From assembly GCA_019751945.1 (NCBI GenBank), contig JAIEMT010000017.1, forward strand, positions 1-64,000: 64,000 nt of DNA, in the 5' to 3' direction. The stretch is from a bacterium (lineage in GTDB: Bacteria > Bdellovibrionota > UBA1018). Shown here piece after piece: positions 16,720-25,492 of this stretch (positions within the stretch are counted from its first letter, which is position 1; each line of letters starts with the position of its first letter). Under the pieces are notes generated by a model. That model saw nothing but the letters and a program-made list of their open reading frames with translations. It was not told where the DNA came from and did no database searches. The position numbers and the translations under genes were made by a program.

Positions 16720-17169
16720 TTAGATCCTTTCGTCGTCGCCCGGGACGGTGACGAGGCCGACGTGATTAATCTTGGCCTGCTTTACTTCAGCCATCACTTG
16801 AGCAACGAACCCGTAGTTCACGCCGGCATCGGCGCGAATAAAGACTTCCACATTGGGTTTCACTGCGGCAATGGCCTCGAGGCGTTTGCGAAGAGTTCCT
16901 TTGACGATGGCTTTATCGTTGATCAACACTTCTCTACCTTTGTTCACGGTGAGAACCAGTTGATCCGGAACTTCCGTCAATGCTCCCGCTTCTGCTTTGG
17001 GAAGATTGATCTCCACGCCTTGTTGCATGAGAGGTGCCGAGATCATGAACACAATGAGCAGCACCAACATGACGTCGACTAAAGGTGTGACGTTGATTTC
17101 AGCCAGAGTGGTGGGGGTAGAGTAGCGAGATCCAGGCCCTGAAGAGGAGCCGCCTGTGGAAAAAGCCAT
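16720..17169 (-). CDS. tolR: ExbD/TolR-family motor subunit
   Basis: 149 residues with a short Ser/Gly-rich cytoplasmic start, one membrane helix preceded by INVTPLVDVMLVLLIVF, which contains the motor Asp of ExbD/TolR proteins, and a periplasmic domain ending in VGLVTVPGDD. It forms the proton-conducting complex with TolQ. The gene abuts tolQ (stop and start adjacent) and is followed after 5 bp by tolA. Confidence 0.93.
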   Translation of the reverse strand: MAFSTGGSSSGPGSRYSTPTTLAEINVTPLVDVMLVLLIVFMISAPLMQQGVEINLPKAEAGALTEVPDQLVLTVNKGREVLINDKAIVKGTLRKRLEAIAAVKPNVEVFIRADAGVNYGFVAQVMAEVKQAKINHVGLVTVPGDDERI

Positions 17170-17868
17170 TTAGGTGCCCTTTCGAATTCCAGCCACACCG
17201 CGCTGGATGATGTTCAAGAAGTCTTGAGAGAAAACATCCATGTCCACGGCTTGTCGTTTGATTTGTCCCACAAAAAAATTGTAAGCGATCACAGCGGGAA
17301 CTGCGGCCGCAATACCTGTAGCCGTGGTGATCAAGGCTTCTGAAATACCTGGAGCAACGATGGCGAGATTTGCCGTTCCGGTGGCGCCGATGTTTTGAAA
17401 GGAGTTCATAATCCCCCAAACTGTTCCGAAAAGTCCGACAAACGGGGCTGCGCTGGCAATGGTGGCCAACCAGCTCACCTGTTTCTCGAGAGCAGCGACT
17501 TCGAAAGTGGAGGCGCGCACTAGAGCACGGGTAACGTTTTCAATTCCCTGATCTTCGAGGCTCTTGTATTCCGGCCCTGAAACTTTTTTCAATTCTTTGA
17601 AGCCTGACTTAAAAACGTTCGCTACCGGTGAGGCCACGAATTTTTCTGCCTTCACAAAAATGTCTTCGATGCTTCGACTGTTCCAGAAAATTTCCAGAAA
17701 CTTGGAATTTTCTTTTCGAGCTTTACTGAGAGTGCGGTTTTTGACCCAAATGACGGCCCAAGAATAAATCGAGGCTGCCAATAAAAGCAGCAGAACCATC
17801 TTGGCCATCATCCCCGATTGAAGAACGAGGCTCATTACTCCAGTTTGTGCGATATGTGGTGCGTTCAT
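17170..17868 (-). CDS. tolQ: MotA/TolQ/ExbB proton channel subunit
   Basis: 232 residues with three predicted membrane helices; the family core ASAAPFVGLFGTVWGIMNSFQ and the following GISEALITTATGIAAAVPAVIAYN are fully typical (quoted in parts; residues about 135-200). With TolR it makes the ion-driven motor that energises TolA for outer-membrane invagination. It is the first tol gene and starts one base after the end of the CPBP protease gene, so the transcript probably begins upstream of that gene near 18.8 kb. Confidence 0.94.
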   Translation of the reverse strand: MNAPHIAQTGVMSLVLQSGMMAKMVLLLLLAASIYSWAVIWVKNRTLSKARKENSKFLEIFWNSRSIEDIFVKAEKFVASPVANVFKSGFKELKKVSGPEYKSLEDQGIENVTRALVRASTFEVAALEKQVSWLATIASAAPFVGLFGTVWGIMNSFQNIGATGTANLAIVAPGISEALITTATGIAAAVPAVIAYNFFVGQIKRQAVDMDVFSQDFLNIIQRGVAGIRKGT

Positions 17869-17869
17869 C

Positions 17870-18808
17870 TTAGTTTTTTAATCTCCAAATGGGGTATTTC
17901 AAAAGAATCTTTTTATTTTTAAGAACACCGTAGGTGACGTCAAATAAAAACAGGAGCTGCAGTGCGAAGCTCGAGAGCGGCCCGCCCGCACCACCTGTTA
18001 AAAAGCGATAAGTGCTGCTCTCACTTTCGGAAATGACCTGGTACTTGACGAGAAGTATTCCCTGAAACTCACTTCCGAAAATCGACAAGCTAAAGAATGC
18101 CTGGAAGACCACAATTAATCCGGCCCAGAGGCCTGCGCCACGCATGAAGTCCTCGTCTCGGAGCATTCGGAATGCAAGAGTCAGTGCGATTAGGAAAAGA
18201 GTCAGGAGCTGCATGATTCCCAGATCGAATTGGAGGGCTTTGATCCCACAGTAGAGAAGGGCCGTAATCAGAGACGCGTGCAAATCGGGCAGGTCTTTTC
18301 TTAGGGCGTTTAGAATCTTGTAACGAAAAATAAATTCCTCGCAGAAGGCGAGCGCGATCAATGTAAAAATTCGAAGCGTGATGGCGCCGAAAACCACTAG
18401 GCCATCGTCCATCTGCACGTAGACACCGTAGTAGCGGTAAAGGCCGCTCAATAAAAACGCCACCGTTACTCCGAGTGCGAGTACAGCTCCGTGCCAAAAG
18501 CCGGGGCTGAAGCGCTTCTCAAATCGTTGAGGGGTAAAAACTTCGTCAGGAGCAGTGGATGTGATGGGATTGAGCCAGATCAGGAGCATGGTGAAGAGCA
18601 AAGCCCCTGCGCCGCCCACCATCACTTCGTTATTGGCAAAGGTGTCGCTAATGTCCTGAAAGCGGAAGTTCGAGGACATCAGGAAGTAGGTCATCAGGGT
18701 CAGGATGACGAGTTTGAACGAAACCACCCAAATGGCATAACTCAGGGCATACGCCCCAGCCCGGATCCAACCCTTCTCGTTTCGTTTGTCGGCGAAGTTT
18801 TTAGGCAT
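17870..18808 (-). CDS. CPBP-family intramembrane metalloprotease
   Basis: 312 residues with about eight hydrophobic helices. The CAAX-protease/Abi (CPBP) signature EExxxR is present as E157, E158 and R162 (FCEEFIFR), followed further on by the weaker second motifs. Members cleave prenylated or membrane proteins or act in bacteriocin immunity; substrate here unknown. It is immediately upstream of tolQ with one base between them, so it probably heads the tol transcript. It is divergent from ftsE across a 169-bp intergenic region. Confidence 0.8.
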   Translation of the reverse strand: MPKNFADKRNEKGWIRAGAYALSYAIWVVSFKLVILTLMTYFLMSSNFRFQDISDTFANNEVMVGGAGALLFTMLLIWLNPITSTAPDEVFTPQRFEKRFSPGFWHGAVLALGVTVAFLLSGLYRYYGVYVQMDDGLVVFGAITLRIFTLIALAFCEEFIFRYKILNALRKDLPDLHASLITALLYCGIKALQFDLGIMQLLTLFLIALTLAFRMLRDEDFMRGAGLWAGLIVVFQAFFSLSIFGSEFQGILLVKYQVISESESSTYRFLTGGAGGPLSSFALQLLFLFDVTYGVLKNKKILLKYPIWRLKN

Positions 18809-18931
18809 AGTTTTGGGTACTTAAACAACAGAAGTTTAGCATGGGAATCGCTGTGCCTATGGGATTTTTGACGGTGCGCCGCCTTTTGTTTGAAGCGGAG
18901 CGGCATTGTGGTGGTGGAATGGGCGTTTGCT

Positions 18932-18960
18932 TTCAAAAAAGTAGAACTCTTTGCTACAGT
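18932..18960 (+). promoter_or_regulatory. Candidate promoter of ftsEX operon
   Basis: TTCAAA (18932-18937), 17-bp spacer, TACAGT (18955-18960), about 18 bp upstream of the ftsE ATG. Both boxes match consensus at four of six positions. The rest of the 18809-18977 gap shows no other clear signal. Confidence 0.5.
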
Positions 18961-18977
18961 GAAAGGTGGGGGAATGG

Positions 18978-19685
18978 ATGCTCCAATTGGATTCTGTTTC
19001 AAAGTGGTTTGACGGCCAGAACCGAGTGCTTGACCAAATATCTCTTCGGATCAAGCAAGGCGAATTTCTTTACGTCACCGGCGGTACTGGTGCAGGAAAA
19101 ACGACACTGCTTCGTTTACTCGCGACAGAAGAACCACCCTCTTACGGTGGTGTCTCTCTCTTCGGATTTCCGATGAGCTCTGTTTCGCAAGCACAGCTGC
19201 GCGCGATTCGTCTGGCGATTGGCTACGTTCCTCAAAGCATTCGTTTGATTCCGGATCTCACTGTGCAAGAAAACGTCGCTCTCTCTCTCTCCATTAAGAA
19301 CGGCGGTATTTCTCGTTTTTATTCCGCTGGTGCGCAATCGCGACAAAAGATTCAAGAAGTTCTAGAACGATTGGGTCTCGCTCAAAATAAAAATAAAATC
19401 GCGCGACATCTTTCGGGGGGGGAAGCGCAGCGTGTGGCTATTGCTCGTGCGTTGGTGCGGTCGCCAGAATTAATTTTGGCCGACGAACCCACGGGTGCGC
19501 AGGACAAGGATTCCACCTGGCAAGTTATGGATCTTTTCGTAAAAGCTAACTTGGGTGGGGCTACTGTGATTGTCGCTACCCACGATCGTGAAATCGTCAG
19601 GCGTGTGCGAAAGCGCTGTGCAATTTTAAAGGGTGGCCGCCTGGAGATTCAGCAGGGACTGGGAGAGATGACATGTTTCTATTAA
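18978..19685 (+). CDS. ftsE: Cell-division ABC transporter ATPase FtsE
   Basis: 235 residues from the ATG at 18978 preceded by GGTGGGGG; a GTG four codons upstream is less likely because it leaves no SD. Walker A GGTGAGKT (35-42), signature LSGGEAQRV and Walker B LILADEPTG are intact. FtsE powers FtsX at the septum to switch on periplasmic murein hydrolases. It overlaps ftsX by 13 bp. Unlike LolD or macrolide-type relatives, the neighbours ftsX and an EnvC-like gene settle the assignment. Confidence 0.93.
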   Translation: MLQLDSVSKWFDGQNRVLDQISLRIKQGEFLYVTGGTGAGKTTLLRLLATEEPPSYGGVSLFGFPMSSVSQAQLRAIRLAIGYVPQSIRLIPDLTVQENVALSLSIKNGGISRFYSAGAQSRQKIQEVLERLGLAQNKNKIARHLSGGEAQRVAIARALVRSPELILADEPTGAQDKDSTWQVMDLFVKANLGGATVIVATHDREIVRRVRKRCAILKGGRLEIQQGLGEMTCFY

Positions 19686-20539
19686 AGCTGGCTGCGCGTC
19701 CTTGGAAAACAGCTTTGATGAGCCAGATTTTTTCCGCAGTCGCGGTCGGTCTTATGCTCATGATGATTTGTTTTTTCTTTTGGCTAGAGCGAGCGCTGCG
19801 TCCGTTGGCCCACACGTTGAAAAACGAACAAGTAATTACTGCGTACCTCGATCCCAAGCTGAATAAAGAACAAGAAACTAAGGCTATGGATCAGATCCGA
19901 GTGGCACTTGGAGCGCACGCGGAAAACGTAGACGTAGAACTGGTTCGGACAGATAAGTTTATCGATCTCGTGAAGTCGCACTATCCGTCGCTTGGAAATG
20001 AACTCGAAAACTTGGGTGCCGAAGTTCAGCAAGTCATTCCCAAGTACGTTTCTGTTTCTGGAGTATTTCCTTCGGCCGTGACTGAGGGAATTAAGGCTGT
20101 CACCGGTGTGGAATCGGTGGAGAGCTCGAAAGATCGTCACAAGCAGGCGCTGAACGCCGTGCACGCCATTTCCTTAGTGGCGAAACTCTTTGTCTTTGGA
20201 TTGAGTCTGGCGCTTTTGACCGGTGTTATTCATCTGGGCCGTACCAATGCATTTCTGCATCGAGATTCGATATCCGTTCTGAAACTTTGGGGTGCGAGTT
20301 CTTTTGCGATGATGTTGCCCAACGTGCTCTCAGGCCTTTGGGTGGGAGCACTCGGTGGATTGATTGGAATGGCCGGGTGGCTCTTCGGTGCGCCCTGGTT
20401 TGTAGCGCATGTTCAAAGTCTGTCCCCGTTGCTTCGAAGATTGCCAGCTCCGGAGCTGGGATTTGCTGCGGCACTGGTTCTTCTCTCAGGAATTGGATTG
20501 GGAATTGTAGCTGGTTTAGCGAATGACCGTACCGACTAA
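19673..20539 (+). CDS. ftsX: Cell-division permease FtsX
   Basis: 288 residues with four membrane helices (near 20-42, 168-190, 208-245 and 262-285) and a large extracytoplasmic loop after the first helix (about 45-165), the FtsX layout. The loop binds the EnvC-type activator. It overlaps ftsE by 13 bp and the EnvC-like gene by 17 bp, indicating tight co-translation of the three. Confidence 0.92.
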   Translation: MFLLKLAARPWKTALMSQIFSAVAVGLMLMMICFFFWLERALRPLAHTLKNEQVITAYLDPKLNKEQETKAMDQIRVALGAHAENVDVELVRTDKFIDLVKSHYPSLGNELENLGAEVQQVIPKYVSVSGVFPSAVTEGIKAVTGVESVESSKDRHKQALNAVHAISLVAKLFVFGLSLALLTGVIHLGRTNAFLHRDSISVLKLWGASSFAMMLPNVLSGLWVGALGGLIGMAGWLFGAPWFVAHVQSLSPLLRRLPAPELGFAAALVLLSGIGLGIVAGLANDRTD

Positions 20540-21752
20540 AATACCTTTCAGCACCATTGCGGTGTTTACTGCGCTTCTCTTTGCGGGGGAGTCGTGGATT
20601 TATGCGTCCGTTCAGAACGCGCCTTTAGTCCGCGTAAAAAAGAAGCATGTGATTGCCGACCAGCTCTCAGACATTCGCGCCAAGGTTATGGTTTTGGAAT
20701 CGGATTTATTGAACTCGTTGAAAAACCAAGGCGAGGTTCGAGGCAATATTAAAAAAATTCAGGTTCTCATGAAGCTCCAACAAAAAGAGCAGGAGCTGAG
20801 TTTGAAGCGACACTCGGAATTAGAAAGAACAGTGCAGGAGCTCGAGAGTCGAAGAAATATTCTTCATAAGCGCATTGCTGACCATCAGGTTTCGGTTCGC
20901 CAATCTCTCCGGGATTTGGAGAAGTCTATTAAGGAAGCCGATCAGCTAGGGGCAAATCAGAGTAAGGGCAATTTGGAATTAGAGAAAATGGAATCGCCAC
21001 GCCGTCGAGTTCTGACTTACTTGGTGGAGACGGGGCTGCATGAAATCGAAGAGTATCGGGTCGATCTCGCCGACGCGGACCACTTGGAAGAACGAATCAA
21101 TGACGAAAAGCACCAGCTCGCGTTTGTGGTTCAGGATTTAAAAGAAAAAGAGGGCATCTTAGAGTTCAACAAGCAGTTGCAACTGGACCTCCTAAAGCGC
21201 AAACACGCCGATCGAATCAAACAGCTGGAGAGCTACCGGAAGCTCAAGGTTTCAGAAGCCAAGGTTGAAAAACTGATGAGCGATTTCAACGTGCGCGTGG
21301 AATTGGATGAAGCGATTCAGACGGAGCGCAAAATTAATCGCGACATGGCGAAGGGTGAGTTTGTAAAAGTGAAAGGTCAGCTGCCGAAGCCTGTGGCAAA
21401 CGGAAAAGTAGTGACGTCCTTCGGGCGGTTCTTCGACGGAGAGTCCAAACTCTTCGTATTCAAGAAGGGGATCGATATTTCGGGTGGGAAAGAGCAAGCC
21501 GTGCAAGCGATTTTCTCAGGAAAGATTGCTTTCTCGGGTGAGTTACCTGACTACGGACGGGTGGCAATTGTCGATCACGGGGGGCATTTTTATTCCCTCT
21601 GCGCTCATCTAGGTGAGACGAAATTGCCTATCGGAACACGCGTAAAGGCGGGCGATGTGATCGGAAAGACAGATATTGCCGGGACGCCCGTCTATTTTGA
21701 AATTCGCTCACGAAATGTGCCGGTCAACCCGTTGCAGTGGATTTCCAATTAG
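20523..21752 (+). CDS. envC: EnvC-like murein hydrolase activator with degenerate LytM domain
   Basis: 409 residues: signal-anchor region (about 9-30), a long coiled coil (about 40-270) and a C-terminal LytM/M23 domain (289-409). The zinc ligands are mostly lost: the first His is K314, with D318 kept in KKGID, and the final HxH is replaced by P389 and Y391 in TPVYFEI; H362 remains. Such degenerate LytM proteins do not cut peptidoglycan but activate amidases when FtsEX hydrolyses ATP. Overlap with ftsX supports this role. In a predator it could also contribute to controlled wall remodelling. Confidence 0.92.
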   Translation: MTVPTKIPFSTIAVFTALLFAGESWIYASVQNAPLVRVKKKHVIADQLSDIRAKVMVLESDLLNSLKNQGEVRGNIKKIQVLMKLQQKEQELSLKRHSELERTVQELESRRNILHKRIADHQVSVRQSLRDLEKSIKEADQLGANQSKGNLELEKMESPRRRVLTYLVETGLHEIEEYRVDLADADHLEERINDEKHQLAFVVQDLKEKEGILEFNKQLQLDLLKRKHADRIKQLESYRKLKVSEAKVEKLMSDFNVRVELDEAIQTERKINRDMAKGEFVKVKGQLPKPVANGKVVTSFGRFFDGESKLFVFKKGIDISGGKEQAVQAIFSGKIAFSGELPDYGRVAIVDHGGHFYSLCAHLGETKLPIGTRVKAGDVIGKTDIAGTPVYFEIRSRNVPVNPLQWISN

Positions 21753-21812
21753 TCTAATCTTATAAGTAAGCACCGCCTGTGATTTTTAACTAATAATAAG
21801 GGTTTCTCCCAT

Positions 21813-23342
21813 ATGGCATATCTCTTAAAGAGAGTTTCTGTTCTTCTCGTCATCGCAGTCATTTCTTGGTTAGGAATTTCAGTGGGACAAAGTCTCACGC
21901 AAGAAGCGATCATGGTCGCCACGGCGCAAGCGGCGGGCGGATCGGTTGCACTCTCGGGCGGACCTAAGCAGCAAGAGCGCTATGAAAATCTGGAGCTCTT
22001 CCAAAAAGTTCTTCATTTCGTCGAAAGTAATTACGTCGACGCTGAAAAAGTAAAAAACAAAGACCTCATGTACGGTGCAATTAAAGGAATGCTCGAGACT
22101 CTCGATCCGCACTCGAATTTCTTGCCACCAGAAGTTTTCAAAGACATGAAGATCGACACCAAAGGGAAGTTTGGTGGGCTTGGAATTGAAATCGGGATGA
22201 AAGACAACATTCTCACCATTATTGCCCCGATCGAAGATACGCCCGCTTGGAAGGCCGGTTTGAAACCGAACGACCGCATTGTGAAGATCGACAAAGAGAG
22301 CACCAAGGGCATGACCCTGGTTGAAGCGGTTTCCAAAATGCGTGGCAAGAAGGGAACCCCTGTAACTCTTTCTATTTATCGCGACGGATTTAAAGAGATC
22401 AAAGAAGTGAAGGTCACTCGCGATATCATCAAGATTCAATCCGTGAAGTCCGAGCAACTCGAGCCGAAGTATGGTTACGTTCGCTTGACGAGCTTTAATG
22501 AGAGCGCTGCTCAGGACGTCCAAAAGGCCGTAAAGAAATTGGGCGAAAAAGAAAAGCTTCGTGGGTTAGTTTTCGATCTGCGTACGAATCCGGGTGGTCT
22601 CTTAGATCAAGCTGTCGATGTTTCGTCTCTTTTCATGGATGAAGGGGTCGTGGTGTCGACCATTCCTCGAAACAAAGATCAGAAAGAAGTGAAGTACGCG
22701 AAGAAGGGAATGGCATTTAAAGATTTCCCGGTCGCAATTCTTGTGAACTCCAGCACGGCATCTGCAGCAGAGATCGTCGCTGGTGCGCTTCAAGATCACC
22801 ATCGCGCCATCATTATGGGTCAGCCGACCTTTGGTAAAGGGTCTGTTCAAACGGTGATTGAGCTCGGACCTGAGATGGGTCTCAAGCTGACGGTTGCCCG
22901 GTACTACACGCCAAGCGGTCGAAGCATTCAAGAGAAGGGTGTTCAGCCGGACATTATATTGGACGATTTCGACTCGAAGCTTTTGGCCGAAGCGCGTCGT
23001 AAGCAAGACTTCCTCCGTGAGCGTGACTTGAAGGGTCATATGATCAACACGGATGGCGAAGAAGGTGCCAAGGAATTTAAGAAGGAAGAGTTAGAAAAGA
23101 TTTCTAAAAAGGATGATAAATCCAAGGATTCGAAGGATAAGGATAAAGACGAAGACGAAATGTCGCCCCTGAAGTTCAATCCGAAGGAAGACTATCAGGT
23201 TCGTGAGGCCCTCAATTATTTGAAGTCTTATGACGTCTTCAAGAAGTTCGCCGCCTTTGACCAAAATACGGCTCAGACCGCCGGCACGAAGGTGGCAAGT
23301 CCTAAGGAGTCTCCCAAGAGCGAACCGCGGGAGACTGACTAG
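21813..23342 (+). CDS. ctpA: C-terminal processing peptidase (S41 family)
   Basis: 509 residues: N-terminal signal or anchor (about 5-27), PDZ domain (about 115-200) with the GGLGIEI start, and S41 protease domain with catalytic S317 (STASAAE) and K342 (TFGKGSVQ). A highly charged Lys/Asp linker (about 425-465) precedes a helical C-terminus. Ctp proteases trim C-terminal ends of periplasmic proteins, often peptidoglycan hydrolases. It sits 60 bp after the EnvC-like gene and before xseA, on the same strand, so functional linkage with wall hydrolases is plausible. Confidence 0.93.
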   Translation: MAYLLKRVSVLLVIAVISWLGISVGQSLTQEAIMVATAQAAGGSVALSGGPKQQERYENLELFQKVLHFVESNYVDAEKVKNKDLMYGAIKGMLETLDPHSNFLPPEVFKDMKIDTKGKFGGLGIEIGMKDNILTIIAPIEDTPAWKAGLKPNDRIVKIDKESTKGMTLVEAVSKMRGKKGTPVTLSIYRDGFKEIKEVKVTRDIIKIQSVKSEQLEPKYGYVRLTSFNESAAQDVQKAVKKLGEKEKLRGLVFDLRTNPGGLLDQAVDVSSLFMDEGVVVSTIPRNKDQKEVKYAKKGMAFKDFPVAILVNSSTASAAEIVAGALQDHHRAIIMGQPTFGKGSVQTVIELGPEMGLKLTVARYYTPSGRSIQEKGVQPDIILDDFDSKLLAEARRKQDFLRERDLKGHMINTDGEEGAKEFKKEELEKISKKDDKSKDSKDKDKDEDEMSPLKFNPKEDYQVREALNYLKSYDVFKKFAAFDQNTAQTAGTKVASPKESPKSEPRETD

Positions 23343-23364
23343 AGAAGGGTGAATTTTAGATTTT

Positions 23365-24612
23365 ATGACTTTAGAGGAGTTGCCGCTTTTTTCTCAACCG
23401 AGCTCCTCCACCCCGACCAAGGCCAAGCCTCAGGCATTCACGGTTTCAGAACTCACTCACCAGATTCGTGGCGTGCTCGAACCGAGCTTTGCCCAAGTCT
23501 GGGTTCAAGGCGAGGTGAGTAACTACCGGCCCGCTGCTTCTGGACACATCTATTTCTCATTAAAAGATGCTGAGGCCTGTATTTCAGCGGCTGTGTTTTC
23601 GTGGGGATCTCGCCAGCGGAGCGGCAAGGTCAGCTTCGATATCAAGGATGGTTTGCAGGTTCTCTGTCGCGGAAAGTTGTCGATCTATCCACCGCGTGGA
23701 AGTTATCAGCTCATTATAGATCATGTAGAACCCTTGGGCGCCGGCGCGCTTCAAATCGCGTTTGAGCAATTGAAAGCCAAGCTCACGGCGCAGGGCTTGT
23801 TTGCGCGCGAAAGAAAAAGAGAGCTCCCCAAGTTCCCGCATCGAATAGCGGTGGTGACCTCTCCGTCGGGTGCAGCGATTCGAGACATGTTGAATATTCT
23901 GGCGCGTCGGGCACCGCACGTCGAAGTGGTGGTGATCCCTGCTGTCGTTCAAGGAGATGCAGCACCCGCTCAAATCATTCGGGGTTTGGAGATCGCTAAT
24001 CAACATCGCTTAGGTGACGTGGTGGTATTGGCTCGTGGTGGCGGGAGCATTGAGGACCTCTGGTGTTTTAATGATGAGCGATTGGCTCACGCAATAGCGG
24101 CTTCGGAGCTGCCGGTGGTTTCGGCGGTCGGACACGAAATTGATTTTACCATTTCGGACTTCGTGGCTGATTTGAGAGCGCCCACGCCCTCAGCTGCTGC
24201 AGAAATCGTTACCGGACATTGGTTGGAGACGGCTCGAATTTTAAGAGACTCCAAAGACCGTCTCTATCGCACGATGCTGAGGGACTTGGCCCAGAAGAAG
24301 GCCCTGCTTTCTCATGTGCGAGCGCGATTAATTAGCCCAAAAGATAAGCTTCGAGAACAGGCCCAGCGCTGCGACGAATTGGGCGCACGAATGGAGCGGG
24401 CCTTTACAACCTTTTTAAAACAGAAGAGAAATTCGATAGAAGGCCTGGCGGGTCGAATGGATGCGCTTTCTCCCTTGCGTGTCCTTGAGCGAGGCTACAC
24501 AATGATCAGAGAAAATTCGGGCGAAGTCGTCAGGAGTGCCAAACAAGTGAAAAGCGGTCAGGAGCTGACAGTTACGTTCTATGATGGGAAAGCAAACGTC
24601 GTTGCGAAATAA
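23365..24612 (+). CDS. xseA: Exodeoxyribonuclease VII large subunit
   Basis: 415 residues: OB-fold DNA-binding domain (about 25-125, VSNYRPAASGHIYFSLKD) and catalytic core with FPHRIAVVTSPSGAAIRDM, ARGGGSIEDLWCFND and VVSAVGHEIDFT, then a coiled coil. It degrades single-stranded DNA with the small subunit XseB, whose gene is not seen in this window. The start is an ATG 22 bp after ctpA. Its 3' end overlaps the M23 lipoprotein gene by 32 bp. Confidence 0.94.
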   Translation: MTLEELPLFSQPSSSTPTKAKPQAFTVSELTHQIRGVLEPSFAQVWVQGEVSNYRPAASGHIYFSLKDAEACISAAVFSWGSRQRSGKVSFDIKDGLQVLCRGKLSIYPPRGSYQLIIDHVEPLGAGALQIAFEQLKAKLTAQGLFARERKRELPKFPHRIAVVTSPSGAAIRDMLNILARRAPHVEVVVIPAVVQGDAAPAQIIRGLEIANQHRLGDVVVLARGGGSIEDLWCFNDERLAHAIAASELPVVSAVGHEIDFTISDFVADLRAPTPSAAAEIVTGHWLETARILRDSKDRLYRTMLRDLAQKKALLSHVRARLISPKDKLREQAQRCDELGARMERAFTTFLKQKRNSIEGLAGRMDALSPLRVLERGYTMIRENSGEVVRSAKQVKSGQELTVTFYDGKANVVAK

Positions 24613-25492
24613 GAAGCAGGTCGGGGCCCTCTGGTTTGCTCTTTTGCTGATTGCTTGTGGAACAGTTCCTCGAAGTACGGCTGCTACTGAAGAAATACAT
24701 CTCTCCTCTACCGAAGTGGTCGATGGTTCATTGCTTGTCGTTACTTTGAAATCTAGCGATCCGGATGCTGTTAAAAAATATCGAGCGAGTTTAGGTGAAA
24801 CGAACGCTAAGTTTTTTCCTAGTCCAGAACTTGGGCCTGGAATGTATCAGGCGCTGATTGGTGTACCTTTCAATACTGCTCAGGGTTCTTCCAAAGTTGT
24901 CGTGAAAGTCATGGAAGGTGACAGCGAGCGAAAAGAAAATCTGAGCTTCGATATTATCGACGGCAATTATCCTTATGAAACTTTGAGCGTCAATCCTCGG
25001 AAGGTGAAACCGAAACCGAAGGATATGGTTCGAATTCAAAAGGAAAACAAGGCGCTCGGAATTATTTACAGAACCTATACAGAAAAACGCTATTGGACTG
25101 GACCGTTTGTAAAGCCGATTGCGAGCGACATGACGAGCTTCTATGGTACGAAGCGAATTTTTAATGGCGAGCTTCAAAGTTTTCACAGCGGTGTGGATTT
25201 AAAAGCTGCAGTGGGAACGCCGATATATTCCGCAGCACCGGGTGTCGTGGTGATGCGCAGAAATCTTTTCTTCACTGGAAATACGGTGATCATCGATCAT
25301 GGTTACGGTGTGTACACACTTTACGCGCACATGAGCGAATTTAAAATCAAGCAGGGCGCAACAGTGAAAGCGAATCAGCTGATTGGTCTTGCTGGTAAAA
25401 CGGGCCGCGCTACTGGTCCGCACTTGCACTGGGCCGCAGTGATTAATCACGTCAAAGTAAATCCGGTGGATTTGACGAGGGTTCTGAAGTGA
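24581..25492 (+). CDS. M23-family peptidoglycan endopeptidase, lipoprotein
   Basis: 303 residues. A lipoprotein signal ends LLIAC with acylation at C26. A beta-rich domain (about 40-130) precedes the LytM/M23 domain (about 175-300), which keeps every zinc ligand: H202 and D206 in HSGVD, and H281/H283 in GPHLHW, plus H250. It should cleave peptide cross-links in the periplasm. Two ATGs in tandem open the gene inside the end of xseA; no clear SD is seen. The contrast with the inactive LytM domain of the EnvC-like protein 3 kb upstream is notable. Confidence 0.9.
   Translation: MMGKQTSLRNKKQVGALWFALLLIACGTVPRSTAATEEIHLSSTEVVDGSLLVVTLKSSDPDAVKKYRASLGETNAKFFPSPELGPGMYQALIGVPFNTAQGSSKVVVKVMEGDSERKENLSFDIIDGNYPYETLSVNPRKVKPKPKDMVRIQKENKALGIIYRTYTEKRYWTGPFVKPIASDMTSFYGTKRIFNGELQSFHSGVDLKAAVGTPIYSAAPGVVVMRRNLFFTGNTVIIDHGYGVYTLYAHMSEFKIKQGATVKANQLIGLAGKTGRATGPHLHWAAVINHVKVNPVDLTRVLK

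Noticed and set aside
21879-22523. Long open frame on the minus strand inside ctpA
   Set aside because: Lies wholly opposite a strongly conserved gene and has no recognisable domain; a shadow of codon bias.
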